This document shows positions 15,722-24,819 of a DNA stretch of 64,000 nt, in pieces (position 1 is the first letter of the stretch; each line of letters begins with the position of its first letter). The notes below the pieces were generated by a model. It did not search any database. It saw only the letters and a list, made by a program, of their open reading frames with translations, and was not told the origin of the DNA. The stretch is from Paracoccus homiensis. GTDB taxonomy: Bacteria; Pseudomonadota; Alphaproteobacteria; Rhodobacterales; Rhodobacteraceae. A program made the translations under genes and the position numbers. The stretch lies in NCBI RefSeq assembly GCF_900111675.1, contig NZ_FOHO01000007.1, forward strand, positions 108,594 through 172,593. The letters are read 5' to 3'.

Positions 15722-17098
15722 ATGACGCTGAGCTTCGCCCCGGACGTGATCGAGACGTGGCCGCTCTCGCGCCTCCAGCCCTACGCGAAGAACGCGAAGG
15801 CGCACGGGCCGGACCAGGTCGCCAAGATCGCCGCCAGCATGGCCGAGTTCGGCTGGACCGTGCCGTGCCTCGTCGGCGAGGACGGCGAGCTGATCGCGGG
15901 CCATGGGCGCGTGCTGGCGGCAACCCAGCTTGGACTGACCGACGCGCCGGTCATCGTGCTCGGGCATCTCACCGAGGCGCAGCGGCGGGCGTACCGCATC
16001 GCGGACAACAAGCTGACCGAACTCGGAACGTGGGACGAGGCGCTGCTGTCGGCCGAACTGAACGACCTGCTGGCCGAGGATTTCGACCTGTCGCTGGTCG
16101 GTTTCTCCGACGGCGAGTTGGACAAGCTGCTGGCCTACGTCGCGGAAGACGACGGTGAAGAAGGTGGCGCCGGGGGCTCCGTGCCGCCGGTGACCATTCC
16201 CGAGCCGCCGCGCAATCCGGCATCGCGAACGGGCGACCTGTGGATCCTCGGCGATCACCGACTGCTTTGCGGCGACAGCACCAGCGTTTCCGATGTGCGC
16301 CGCCTGATGAATGGCGAGCGGGCGATCCTGTTCGCCACCGACCCGCCGTATCTTGTGGATTACGACGGCTCGAACCATCCGACCCGCAACAAGGACTGGT
16401 CTGCGTCCTACGGCACGACCTGGGATGACAGTTCGCAGGGGGCCGAGCTTTACGACGGCTTCATCGCGGCCGCTGTCGCCGAGGCGATCACCGAGGATGC
16501 CGCCTGGTACTGCTGGCACGCTTCGCGCCGCCAGGCGATGCTGGAGGCCTGCTGGGAAAAGGCCGGGGCCTTCGTCCATCAGCAGATCATCTGGGTGAAG
16601 GACCGCGGGGTTCTGACCCGCTCGCACTACCTCTGGAAGCACGAGCCCTGCTTCATGGGCTGGCGCCGTCCGAACCGCCCGCCGAAGGTGGCCGAGCAGA
16701 CGCTGCCCTCGACCTGGGAGATGCCGTCCTTCGCCAAGGACGAGCGCCCCGACCACCCGACGCCGAAGCCGCTCGACGCCTTCGGCATCCCGATGCGCCA
16801 ACATGTGGCGCGCGGCGGCCTCTGCTACGAACCGTTCTCCGGCTCGGGCTCACAGATCATGGCGGGCGAAGCCAATGGCCGCCGCGTCTTCGCGATGGAA
16901 ATCAGCCCGGCCTATGTCGATGTCGCGGTGGAACGCTGGCAGGCCGAGACCGGGCGCGACGCGATCCTCGATGGCGATGGACGGACCTTCGCTGAGGTGA
17001 GAACCGAGCGGCTGGGCGACGACGCCGATGCCCCGGCCGATGCGCCAGCAAAGGACGCAGCCCCCGAACCCGCGCGAAAGCGCAAGTCCGCCGCATGA
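15722..17098 (+). CDS. ParB-domain adenine/cytosine-N4 DNA methyltransferase (458 aa)
   Basis: Phage DNA modification enzyme. The N-terminal ParB/Srx domain (residues about 1-130) shows LQPYAKNAKAHGPDQVAKIA and ELIAGHGRVLAA. The methyltransferase domain (about 170-430) has the catalytic TDPPYLVDY (near residue 207) before the SAM-binding EPFSGSGSQIMAGEANGR (near 370), the order of beta-class N6-adenine or N4-cytosine enzymes. No restriction gene is adjacent, so protection of phage DNA is likely. The tail is Ala/Pro/Lys-rich. The ATG at 15722 is selected; the upstream frame is non-coding. The stop overlaps the next start. Confidence 0.92.
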   Translation: MTLSFAPDVIETWPLSRLQPYAKNAKAHGPDQVAKIAASMAEFGWTVPCLVGEDGELIAGHGRVLAATQLGLTDAPVIVLGHLTEAQRRAYRIADNKLTELGTWDEALLSAELNDLLAEDFDLSLVGFSDGELDKLLAYVAEDDGEEGGAGGSVPPVTIPEPPRNPASRTGDLWILGDHRLLCGDSTSVSDVRRLMNGERAILFATDPPYLVDYDGSNHPTRNKDWSASYGTTWDDSSQGAELYDGFIAAAVAEAITEDAAWYCWHASRRQAMLEACWEKAGAFVHQQIIWVKDRGVLTRSHYLWKHEPCFMGWRRPNRPPKVAEQTLPSTWEMPSFAKDERPDHPTPKPLDAFGIPMRQHVARGGLCYEPFSGSGSQIMAGEANGRRVFAMEISPAYVDVAVERWQAETGRDAILDGDGRTFAEVRTERLGDDADAPADAPAKDAAPEPARKRKSAA

Positions 17099-17319
17099 AG
17101 CAGTCACGCTTCATGTCTCTGGTCGAGTTCGTCGCCAACGTGATCGTCGGCTACGGCGTCGCGGTCATGACGCAGATCCTGATCTTCCCGATCTTCGGCC
17201 TGCACACGACGCTGGCGCAGAACCTGAAGATGGGCGCCATCTTCACTATCGTGTCGATAGCGCGTTCCTTCGCCTTGAGGCGGGTGTTCGAGGCGATCCG
17301 GATGCGGACCGCCAAATGA
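17095..17319 (+). CDS. DUF7220-like two-TM membrane protein (74 aa)
   Basis: Small protein with two hydrophobic segments (about residues 9-30, LVEFVANVIVGYGVAVMTQI, and 46-60, MGAIFTIVSIARSFA) and a basic C-terminus, matching the DUF7220 family as I recall it from phages. The ATG overlaps the methyltransferase stop by 4 nt. Possibly an inner-membrane phage accessory such as superinfection exclusion; that is inference only. Confidence 0.7.
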   Translation: MKQSRFMSLVEFVANVIVGYGVAVMTQILIFPIFGLHTTLAQNLKMGAIFTIVSIARSFALRRVFEAIRMRTAK

Positions 17320-17372
17320 TCGACCGCCGCCCCGGCGGGACGGCGGCCATCGACTTGTCGGCGTCCGGCGCG

Positions 17373-17945
17373 TCAGGCAGCGGGGAGTTTGTAAACGCGC
17401 CCCCGGCTCTCGACCTTCTCCGAGGTCACCTCGAGCCCGAGTTTCTTCTTCAGCGCCCCGGCCATCGCGCCGCGCACCGTGTGAGACTGCCAGCCCGTCG
17501 CGGCCATGATCTCCTCGATGGTCGCGCCGTCCGGCGCGCGCAGCATGGCGATCAGCGTGGCCTGCTTGGTGCCCTCGCGGGGCGTGCGCGCCTTGGGCGC
17601 GGGTTTTGGTTCAGTGGGGGTGTTCGGCGCGGGCTGTTCGCTCGGCACGTCCGTCGCGCCCGCAGGCGCGGTGTTCGCGTCCTCGGACTCAATCCCGATG
17701 GCGGCGAGGCCTGCGTCGGTGGCGACCAGCGTGACGCCGTGGCCGTCACCGGTCTCGCGCCAGACGGGTTCGCCCTTGCGCATGTCCGCGTCGGCCTCCT
17801 GCAGGAAGCCCTTGGCGAGCATCGCGCCGACCACCTTGGCGGCAGCGCCGCCGCGCAGGCTTTCGGGCAGCGGCAGGGCGCTGCGGTCCTCGCGCCGTGC
17901 GGCAGAGCTGAGGATGATGGCTTGGGTGTCGGAAAGCTTGGTCAT
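17373..17945 (-). CDS. DUF3489 domain protein (190 aa)
   Basis: One of only two leftward genes in the prophage. An N-terminal winged-helix-like region (MTKLSDTQAIILSSAARRED...) is joined by a Pro/Ala/Glu linker (about residues 85-120) to the DUF3489 domain with GTKQATLIAMLRAPDGATIE, EIMAATGWQSHTVRGAMAG and LKKKLGLEV: a winged helix-turn-helix. A DNA-binding regulator transcribed opposite to the structural genes is a candidate for the missing lysogeny or late-gene control, although DUF3489 proteins are not known repressors to me. Confidence 0.8.
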   Translation of the reverse strand: MTKLSDTQAIILSSAARREDRSALPLPESLRGGAAAKVVGAMLAKGFLQEADADMRKGEPVWRETGDGHGVTLVATDAGLAAIGIESEDANTAPAGATDVPSEQPAPNTPTEPKPAPKARTPREGTKQATLIAMLRAPDGATIEEIMAATGWQSHTVRGAMAGALKKKLGLEVTSEKVESRGRVYKLPAA

Positions 17946-18040
17946 GGGGTCGTCTCCGTATTCGGGTCCGCGTCATGCGGCGCCTTCTACGACCACGAGC
18001 CGCGCGGGGCGCGCGGCGGGAGTTCCGGCAGCGCCGGAGA

Positions 18041-18313
18041 TCAGCGGGCGTGTTCGCCCTCGCCGAAGGCGCTGTCGGTGATGCGCTTCAGGAGGCTGGC
18101 GTAGTGTTCGAGGGTACCGACCATGGCCCAGCCCGCCTCGTCGGGGGCGCACTTGAAATGGTCGTCGCTGAGTGCCTGCAGGCGGGCGAGCATCTCGTCG
18201 ATCTCGGCCTTCTTGCCGATGAAGGCCGCGAGCGCGGCTTCCTTGTTCCGGCGCGCCTTCTCGGCGCGGAGTTCGTGGCGCGGGGTGGTGATCGGGTTCA
18301 GGCGCGTGGTCAT
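18041..18313 (-). CDS. Small helical phage protein (90 aa)
   Basis: Leftward gene paired with the DUF3489 gene. Sequence features: basic N-terminus with HELRAEKARRNKEAALAAF, a coiled helix to LARLQALSDDHF, then GWAMVGTLEHYASLLKRI. No domain recognised. The start at 18313 has GGAG-like sequence (AAGGAGCC) upstream in the divergent region 18314-18424, shared with the terminase genes. The conserved pairing with DUF3489 suggests joint function. Confidence 0.65.
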   Translation of the reverse strand: MTTRLNPITTPRHELRAEKARRNKEAALAAFIGKKAEIDEMLARLQALSDDHFKCAPDEAGWAMVGTLEHYASLLKRITDSAFGEGEHAR

Positions 18314-18372
18314 CGTGGTGGCTCCTTGGTGAGTTGCATCGCTTCGCTGGAGTGACGTTCGCTCTCTCCGCA

Positions 18373-18413
18373 GCGCTTATCAACTCGACAAGCGCATGAT
18401 CTTGAATGATAAT
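18373..18413 (+). promoter_or_regulatory. Candidate sigma-70 promoter with overlapping operator, structural operon
   Basis: -35 TCGACA (18385-18390), 17-bp spacer, -10 GATAAT (18408-18413), one mismatch from consensus in each. The inverted repeat GCGCTT-11 nt-AAGCGC (18373-18395) covers the -35. The start point expected near 18420 leaves almost no leader before the ATG at 18425 and would lose GGAG at 18415, so the true start or start codon may differ. Confidence 0.45.
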
Positions 18414-18424
18414 CGGAGCCGCCG

Positions 18425-19021
18425 ATGCAGGGCATGAGCGAGCGCCAGTACGCCGCCCATGTCGGGCTGTCGCGGGGCGCGATCCAGAAGGCGAAGACGG
18501 CCGAGCGGCTGGTCCTCTATCCCGACGGCAGCATCAACGCGGCCGCCAGCGACGCCAGGCGTGCCGAGACGACGGACCCGTCCAAGACCCGCAAGCCGCT
18601 CGCACCGAAGATGAAGCCCGTCCCCGAGGCGGCCGTGGCCGCGGTCGGCGACACGCTGCGCGAACAGGGTCTGGCGGTCCCCGCGGTCGGCAGCGGCACG
18701 ACCTTTCTGCAGGCGAAGACCGCGAACGAGGTGCTGAAGGCGCAGGAGCGGCGCGTACGGCTGCAGAAGCTGAAGGGGGAGTTGATCGAGCGGGCCCGCG
18801 CGCTGGCGCTGGTGTTCCGCCTGGCGCGGGAGGAACGGGACGCGTGGGTGAACTGGCCCGCGCGCGCGGCGGCGCTGATGGCGGCAGAACTCTCGGCCTC
18901 GTGCAGCGACGCGACGGGCCAGCAGATCACCGTGGAGCCAGCCGCGATGCAGAAGGTCCTGGAGAAACATGTACGCGCCCACCTCCACGAACTCGCCGAG
19001 GTCCGGCCCGACTTCCGGTGA
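18425..19021 (+). CDS. terS: Terminase small subunit-like protein (198 aa)
   Basis: First gene of the packaging/structural run. MSERQYAAHVGLSRGAIQKAK is a helix-turn-helix like those of Nu1-type small terminases that recognise packaging sites. A middle helical part with FLQAKTANEVLKAQERRVRL and a C-terminal helical domain (EKHVRAHLHELAEV) follow. The next gene, a lambda gpA-type large terminase, overlaps by 53 nt in another frame. The small subunit call rests on position and the HTH. ATG 18425 has GGAG upstream; ATG 18434 is an alternative. Confidence 0.75.
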   Translation: MQGMSERQYAAHVGLSRGAIQKAKTAERLVLYPDGSINAAASDARRAETTDPSKTRKPLAPKMKPVPEAAVAAVGDTLREQGLAVPAVGSGTTFLQAKTANEVLKAQERRVRLQKLKGELIERARALALVFRLAREERDAWVNWPARAAALMAAELSASCSDATGQQITVEPAAMQKVLEKHVRAHLHELAEVRPDFR

Positions 19022-20975
19022 GAGCGGCGATGGCCTGACGGACTTCGACGGCGCGGGAGAGATCCTGCGCGCCTGGGGCAACGGGCTGCGGCCCGACCCG
19101 GACCTGACCGTCTCAGAATGGGCCGATCGGCACCGGATGCTCTCGGGTCGCGCCTCGGCCGAACCCGGGCGGTATCGCACGGTTCGCACGCCATACATGC
19201 GCGAGATCATGGACCGGCTGAGCCCCGGCGATCCCACGCAGCGGGTTGTGTTCATGAAGGCCGCACAGGTCGGCGCGACCGAGGCGGGGAACAACTGGAT
19301 CGGGTTCGCGATCCACCAGGCGCCGGGACCGATGCTGGCGGTCCAGCCGACGGTGGAATTGGCGAAACGCAACTCGCGCCAGCGGATCGATCCGCTGATC
19401 GACGAAAGTCCGGAGCTGCGGGAGCGGGTCAAACCGGCCCGGTCCCGCGACGCGGGCAACACGATGCTGTCGAAGGAGTTCGCCGGCGGCATCCTGATCA
19501 TGACGGGCGCGAACTCGGCGGTCGGGCTGCGCTCGACCCCGGCGCGCTACATCTTCCTCGACGAGGTCGATGCCTATCCCGCCTCGGCCGACGAGGAAGG
19601 CGATCCGGTCACGCTGGCGGAAGCGCGGTCGCTGACCTTTGCGCACCGGCGCAAGGTGCTGCTCGTCTCGACGCCCACCATCCGTGGCCTGAGCCGGATC
19701 GAACGGGAATACGATGCGTCCGACCAACGCCGGTTCTTCGTGCCGTGCCCGCATTGCGGCGCGATGCAATGGCTGAAGTTCGACCGGCTGCGCTGGCAGA
19801 AGGGCCGCCCGGAGACGGCGGAGTATCACTGCGAGGGCTGCGACGCGGCAATCGCGGAACACCACAAGACGGCGATGCTGGAGGGCGGCGCATGGCGGGC
19901 GACCGCCACGGCCGCCGATCCGACCACGGTCGGGTATCACCTCTCGGCGCTCTATTCGCCGATCGGCTGGCTGAGCTGGGAGCGGATCGTGCGGGCATGG
20001 GACGCGGCGCAGGGTTCGGACGAGGCGATCAAGGCGTTCCGCAACACGATCCTCGGCGAGACTTGGGTCGAGACCGGCGAAGCGCCGGACTGGCAGCGGC
20101 TCTATGACCGGCGCGAACGCTGGACATCCGGCACAGTGCCCGCGGGCGGGCTGTTCCTGACCGCCGGGGCCGACGTGCAGAAGGACCGGATCGAGGTCGA
20201 TGTCTGGGCCTGGGGCCGCGGGCTCGAAAGCTGGCTCGTCGATCACGTCGTGATCGAGGGCGGGCCGGATCGGCATGACGCCTGGTCGGAGCTGACTGCG
20301 CTGCTCGACCGATCCTGGCCGCACGAACGCGGCGCGCATCTCAGGATCGCGCGGCTCGCCATCGACACGGGCTACGAGGCCCCGGCGGTCTATTCCTGGT
20401 CGCGGGCGCAAGGCTTCGCGCAGGTGTCGCCGGTCAAGGGCGTCGAGGGGTTCAACCGCTCGAGCCCGGTGTCGGGTCCGACCTTCGTCGATGCGACCGA
20501 GGGCGGCAAACGCCTGCGGCGTGGCGCGCGGCTCTGGACCGTGGCGGTGTCGACCTTCAAGGCCGAGACCTATCGGTTCCTTCGGCTCGAACGGCCGACC
20601 GAAGAGGATATGGCCAAGGGCGCGGCGTTCTCGCCCGGCACGGTGCATCTGCCGCATTGGGTCGAGAACGAATGGCTGAAGCAGTTCGTCGCCGAACAGC
20701 TGGTAACGGTGCGCACGAAGCGCGGCTTCGCCCGGCTGGAATGGCAGAAGCTGCGCGAGCGCAACGAAGCGCTGGATTGCCGGGTCTATGCCCGCGCCGC
20801 CGCCTGGATCGCGGGCGCGGATCGCTGGCCCGACGAGAAATGGCGCGACCTCGAGGATCAGCTCGGGGCGGCGCCAACGGAAATGGATGGCGCAGGGCGG
20901 GTCAACCGACCGCAATCCGCACCCCAGGGAAAGCGGCAGTCGGACTGGCTGGGTCGACGCGGAGGATGGTTCTGA
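18969..20975 (+). CDS. terL: Terminase large subunit, lambda gpA family (668 aa)
   Basis: Packaging motor and nuclease. The ATPase domain shows MKAAQVGATEAGNNW near residue 97 (the variant P-loop region of gpA proteins), FLDEVDAYP near 196 (Walker B) and VSTPTIRGLSRIE. A zinc-binding insert CPHCGAMQW...CEGCDAAI follows, and the C-terminal nuclease domain includes GADVQKDRIEVDVWAWG and LAIDTGYEAPAVY with the expected acidic residues. Length fits the family (about 640-670 aa). Its stop lies 1 nt before the ATG of the gpW-like gene. Confidence 0.95.
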   Translation: MYAPTSTNSPRSGPTSGESGDGLTDFDGAGEILRAWGNGLRPDPDLTVSEWADRHRMLSGRASAEPGRYRTVRTPYMREIMDRLSPGDPTQRVVFMKAAQVGATEAGNNWIGFAIHQAPGPMLAVQPTVELAKRNSRQRIDPLIDESPELRERVKPARSRDAGNTMLSKEFAGGILIMTGANSAVGLRSTPARYIFLDEVDAYPASADEEGDPVTLAEARSLTFAHRRKVLLVSTPTIRGLSRIEREYDASDQRRFFVPCPHCGAMQWLKFDRLRWQKGRPETAEYHCEGCDAAIAEHHKTAMLEGGAWRATATAADPTTVGYHLSALYSPIGWLSWERIVRAWDAAQGSDEAIKAFRNTILGETWVETGEAPDWQRLYDRRERWTSGTVPAGGLFLTAGADVQKDRIEVDVWAWGRGLESWLVDHVVIEGGPDRHDAWSELTALLDRSWPHERGAHLRIARLAIDTGYEAPAVYSWSRAQGFAQVSPVKGVEGFNRSSPVSGPTFVDATEGGKRLRRGARLWTVAVSTFKAETYRFLRLERPTEEDMAKGAAFSPGTVHLPHWVENEWLKQFVAEQLVTVRTKRGFARLEWQKLRERNEALDCRVYARAAAWIAGADRWPDEKWRDLEDQLGAAPTEMDGAGRVNRPQSAPQGKRQSDWLGRRGGWF

Positions 20976-20976
20976 C

Positions 20977-21186
20977 ATGACCGACTGGACGGAAACGGAG
21001 CTCTCGGCGCTTCGCCGGGCCTACGCCAGCGGCACGACCCGGGTCAGCTATGACGGCAAGTCGGTGGACTACGGCTCGGCCGAGGATCTGCTCGCCCGCA
21101 TCCGCACCATCGAGCGCGCCATCGCCGGGACAACCCGACCGCTGCCGGTGGCTGGGCTCGCGGGCTTCTCGCGCGGGGATCAGTGA
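20977..21186 (+). CDS. gpW-like head-tail joining protein (69 aa)
   Basis: Short protein MTDWTETELSALRRAYASGT, RVSYDGKSVDYGSAEDLLARIRTIERAI, matching the lambda gpW fold family (phage head-tail joining protein) in size, sequence style and position between large terminase and portal. It would plug the connector after packaging. The start at 20977 sits next to the terminase stop, and its stop overlaps the portal start. Confidence 0.85.
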   Translation: MTDWTETELSALRRAYASGTTRVSYDGKSVDYGSAEDLLARIRTIERAIAGTTRPLPVAGLAGFSRGDQ

Positions 21187-22742
21187 TGTCGGCGACCTGG
21201 CTCGACCACGCCATCGCATCGGTGGCGCCGCGCATGGCCGCACGTCGCGTTATGGCCCGGCAGGCCTTCGAGACCCTGACGCGGGGCTATGACGGCGCCG
21301 CGCGCGGGCGGCGCACCGAAGGCTGGCGCGCGCCGGGATCCTCGGCCGACACCGAGATCGGCGTGGCCGGGGCGCTCTTGCGTGACCGGATGCGCGACCT
21401 CGTGCGCAACAACCCGCATGCGGCGAAGGCCGTGGCGGTGCTGGTGAACAACATCGTCGGCGCGGGCATCATGCCCCGCGCCGCCAGCGGCGACGACACG
21501 CTGGACCGGAAGGTGGATACGCTGTTCGAGCGCTGGACGGCGGACTGCGACGCCGATGGTCAGCTCGACTTCTACGGCCTGCAGACGCTGATCTGCCGCG
21601 AGATGGTCGAGGCGGGCGAGGTCCTGGTGCGCCGCCGTCTGCGGCGAGCGAGCGACGGACTGCCGGTGCCGCTGCAATTGCAGGTGCTGGAGGCCGACTT
21701 CCTCGACGCCACCAAATCCGGCGCCCTCGGCGCGGGGCGGCTGGTGCAGGGGATCGAGTTCGACCCGGTCGGCAAGCGCCGGGCCTACTGGCTTCATGCC
21801 GAACATCCGGGCGATGCCTATGGCGCCTTGCAGAACGGTCTGCAGAGCCGCCCGGTCCCGGCGACCGAGATCGCCCACATCTATGAGAAGCAGCGCACGC
21901 AGGCGCGCGGCGTCCCGTGGGGCGCGCCGGTGATCCGGTCCTTGCGCGATCTCGACGACTACGAGGTGGCGGAACTGGTCCGCAAGAAGACCGAGGCCTG
22001 CGTCACCGCCATCGTCTTTGGCGACGACGAGGCGCAGCAGGGCATCGCGCCCTCGGTGGTCGACGCCGATGGCAACCGGGTCGAGCAGTTCGAGCCGGGG
22101 CTGATCGCCTATGCGCGGGGCGGCAAGGACATCCGGTTCAACCAGCCCTCCGCCACCGGTGGCTACGGCGAATACAAGCGCGCCAGCCTGCACACGATCT
22201 CGGCCGGGTTCCGGGTGCCCTACGAGCTGCTGACCGGCGACCTCAGCCAGGTCAACTATTCCTCGATCCGGGCGGGGCTCGTCGAGTTCCGCCGCCAGAT
22301 CGACGCCGTGCAGTGGCAGCTCTTCATTCCGATGTTCTGCGCACCCGTCTGGCGCTGGTTCACGGAAGCCGCGTGGGCGGCGGGGCAGATCCCGTCGCCG
22401 ACCGTGCCGGTCGAATGGTCGCCGCCAAAGTTCGAGGCGGTCGATCCGCAGAAGGACGCGATGGCGAACCTGCTGTCGATCCGCTCGGGCACCATGACGC
22501 TGGCCGAGGTGATTGCGAAACAGGGCCGCAACCCGGATGCGGTGCTGGCCGAGATCGCGGCGACCAACGCCAAGCTCGATGCGCTGGGGCTGGTGCTCGA
22601 CAGCGATCCGCGCCGCGTCACGAAAACCGGCAGCGCGCAGACCGGCGATCCGGCGAACGATCCCGCCGCTGACGACACCACCGCCGACGACCCAGCTGCC
22701 GACGCGGACAATGACCCGGCGCAGGCCGACCAACAGGACTGA
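21186..22742 (+). CDS. Portal protein, lambda gpB family (518 aa)
   Basis: Dodecameric portal through which DNA enters the head. Recognisable: AFETLTRGYDGAARGRRTEGW, VRNNPHAAKAVAVLVNNIVGAG, REMVEAGEVLVRRRL, YELLTGDLSQVNYSSIRAGL (a signature stretch of lambda-type portals) and the WRWFTEAAW region. The C-terminal 60 residues are an Asp/Ala/Pro-rich tail. The start could be GTG at 21183 or ATG at 21186; ATG is used. Confidence 0.93.
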   Translation: MSATWLDHAIASVAPRMAARRVMARQAFETLTRGYDGAARGRRTEGWRAPGSSADTEIGVAGALLRDRMRDLVRNNPHAAKAVAVLVNNIVGAGIMPRAASGDDTLDRKVDTLFERWTADCDADGQLDFYGLQTLICREMVEAGEVLVRRRLRRASDGLPVPLQLQVLEADFLDATKSGALGAGRLVQGIEFDPVGKRRAYWLHAEHPGDAYGALQNGLQSRPVPATEIAHIYEKQRTQARGVPWGAPVIRSLRDLDDYEVAELVRKKTEACVTAIVFGDDEAQQGIAPSVVDADGNRVEQFEPGLIAYARGGKDIRFNQPSATGGYGEYKRASLHTISAGFRVPYELLTGDLSQVNYSSIRAGLVEFRRQIDAVQWQLFIPMFCAPVWRWFTEAAWAAGQIPSPTVPVEWSPPKFEAVDPQKDAMANLLSIRSGTMTLAEVIAKQGRNPDAVLAEIAATNAKLDALGLVLDSDPRRVTKTGSAQTGDPANDPAADDTTADDPAADADNDPAQADQQD

Positions 22743-22746
22743 CCCC

Positions 22747-24804
22747 ATGGACACGATGATCGAACTGCCGGCCATGCGCCGGTCGGCGGAGCTTGCGCCG
22801 AACACGGCCGATGCCGACAGCCGCACCGTCGAGGTGGTCTGGTCGGCCGGGGCCCGCGTCCGCCGCGCCACCTTCTTCGGCGAGCCCTATGACGAGGAGC
22901 TGAGCCTCGACCCGGCCCATGTCCGCCTCGACCGGCTGAACGCGGGCGCGCCCTTCCTCAAGGTGCACGAGCTCGACACGCTGGATGCGGTGATCGGCTC
23001 GGTCGTTCCGGGCTCGGCGCGGATCGAGAACGGCCGCGGCATCGCGCTGGTGCGGATCAGCGAGCGCGCCGATGTCGAACCGATCTGGCGCGACATCCAG
23101 GCCGGGCACATCCGCGCGGTCTCCATCGGCTATCAGGTCCACCGCTTCGAGGTCTCGAAGCCCGAGGCGGCCCGGGAGCTTTGGCGGGCCGTGGACTGGA
23201 CGCCCTTCGAGGTCTCCGCCGTCGCGGTCGGCGCCGACCCCGCCGCCGGTTTCCGCGCCCAGCACCCCCTTCACGACTGCGTCCTCCACCGCCGGGACGC
23301 CCCTTCCACAACGAAAGGACCGATCCCGATGACGGACAAGACGGAAACCCCGGCGAGCGACGCCGCAAACCCCACCACCAACCAGCCGACCGAGCCGGTC
23401 GAAACCGAGGACACCCCCATGACCGAGCCGAAAGCGGCTGCGTCCGATCCCAAGGTCGCTGCAGTCGAAACCCGGGCACAGCCCCACGCCGCCCAGACCA
23501 GCGCGCCCGACACTGAGGCGGTCGCCACCCGCGCCCGCGAGGCCGAGCGCGACCGCGTCTCCACCATCTATGACTTGGCCGGGCGGCTGAACCTCGAGCG
23601 CGGCTTCGCCGAGGATCTGGTGAAGCGCGGCGTCAGCATGGACGAGTCCCGCCGACTGATCCTCGACCAGGTCGCGGCGAAGTCGGACGAGACCCGGACC
23701 TTCCCCCATGTTTCCGTCCCCCTCGGCGGCCGGGACGAGCTCATCACCCGCCGCGACGCGGTGGCGAACGCGCTGCTGCACCGCTACAGCCCGACACTGT
23801 TCCAGCTGGAGGACGCCGCCCGGCAGTATCGCGGCATGACGCTGCTGGAACTCGCCCGCGAAAGCCTCGGCAACGCTGGCGTGAACACCCGGGGCCTCTC
23901 GCGCGACGAGGTGGCGACGCGGGCACTGCATTCGACCTCGGACTTCCCCGAGATCCTGTCGGCGGTGACCAACAAGACCCTGCGGCAGGCCTATGACGCT
24001 TATCCCCGGACTTTCGCGCTCTTCTGCCGCCAGGTTCTGGCCACCGATTTCAAGTCCATGCACCGCGTCCAGCTGGGCGAGGCGCCGCAGCTGCTGGAGG
24101 TCGGCGAAAGCGGCGAGTTCAAGCGCGGCACGCTGGGCGAGAGCAAGGAGAGCTACAAGGTCAAGACCTATGGCCGGGTGGTCGCCATCACCCGGCAGGT
24201 GCTGATCAACGACGATCTCGACGCCTTCACCCGCATCCCGGCGATGTACGGAAACTCCATCGCCCAGCTGGAAAGTGACGTCGTCTGGGGCATCATCACC
24301 GCCAACCCGGCCATGGCCGATGGCACGGCGCTGTTCCACGCCAACCACAAGAACCTTGCGGGCACTGGCGCAGCGCTGGCCGTCGATGCGGTGGGCGCGG
24401 CCCGTGCGGCGATGGCGCTACAGACCGGCCTCGACAAGAAGACGGTGCTGAACATCCGCCCCGCCTTTCTGATCGTGCCCGCCGCGCTGGAACTGAAGGC
24501 CGAGCAGCTGGTCGCCCAGAACCTCGTGCCCGCCGCGACCTCCAGCGTGGTGCCGCAGTCGATCCGCACTCTCTCGCCGATCAGCGAGCCGCGCCTCGAT
24601 GCCGCCAGCGCCACCGCCTGGTATCTGGCGGCCAGCCCGAACCAGATCGACACCATCGAGTACGCCTACCTCGAGGGTCAGCAGGGCGCCTACATCGAGA
24701 CGCGCAACGGCTTCGACGTCGATGGCGTCGAGATCAAGTGCCGCCTCGACTTCGGCGCCAAGGCCATCGACTGGCGCGGCCTCTACAAAAATCCTGGGGC
24801 GTAG
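22747..24804 (+). CDS. Prohead protease-major capsid protein fusion (685 aa)
   Basis: One polypeptide with an N-terminal prohead serine protease (about residues 1-180: FLKVHELDTLDAVIGSV with the likely His, HIRAVSIGYQVHRFE with the likely Ser), a Thr/Pro/Glu-rich linker (about 195-260), a helical scaffold-like segment, and a Mu gpT-like major capsid domain (about 300-685: QAYDAYPRTFALFCRQV, FHANHKNLAGTG, LIVPAALELKAEQL). Cleavage in the linker would release the capsid protein. Such fusions are known in rhodobacteral phages. The ATG at 22747 follows the portal stop by 4 nt; the earlier frame is a shadow of the portal gene. Confidence 0.9.
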   Translation: MDTMIELPAMRRSAELAPNTADADSRTVEVVWSAGARVRRATFFGEPYDEELSLDPAHVRLDRLNAGAPFLKVHELDTLDAVIGSVVPGSARIENGRGIALVRISERADVEPIWRDIQAGHIRAVSIGYQVHRFEVSKPEAARELWRAVDWTPFEVSAVAVGADPAAGFRAQHPLHDCVLHRRDAPSTTKGPIPMTDKTETPASDAANPTTNQPTEPVETEDTPMTEPKAAASDPKVAAVETRAQPHAAQTSAPDTEAVATRAREAERDRVSTIYDLAGRLNLERGFAEDLVKRGVSMDESRRLILDQVAAKSDETRTFPHVSVPLGGRDELITRRDAVANALLHRYSPTLFQLEDAARQYRGMTLLELARESLGNAGVNTRGLSRDEVATRALHSTSDFPEILSAVTNKTLRQAYDAYPRTFALFCRQVLATDFKSMHRVQLGEAPQLLEVGESGEFKRGTLGESKESYKVKTYGRVVAITRQVLINDDLDAFTRIPAMYGNSIAQLESDVVWGIITANPAMADGTALFHANHKNLAGTGAALAVDAVGAARAAMALQTGLDKKTVLNIRPAFLIVPAALELKAEQLVAQNLVPAATSSVVPQSIRTLSPISEPRLDAASATAWYLAASPNQIDTIEYAYLEGQQGAYIETRNGFDVDGVEIKCRLDFGAKAIDWRGLYKNPGA

Positions 24805-24819
24805 GTCCGGCTGGCTCCC

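Noticed and set aside
17028..18104. Rightward open frame of 358 codons over the DUF3489 region
   Set aside because: It covers the end of the methyltransferase gene, the DUF7220 gene and the antisense of DUF3489, all better supported.
21180..24348. Long antisense frames over portal and capsid genes (563 and 576 codons)
   Set aside because: They mirror strongly coding plus-strand genes with recognised families; no ribosome-binding sites, and the proteins look like noise.
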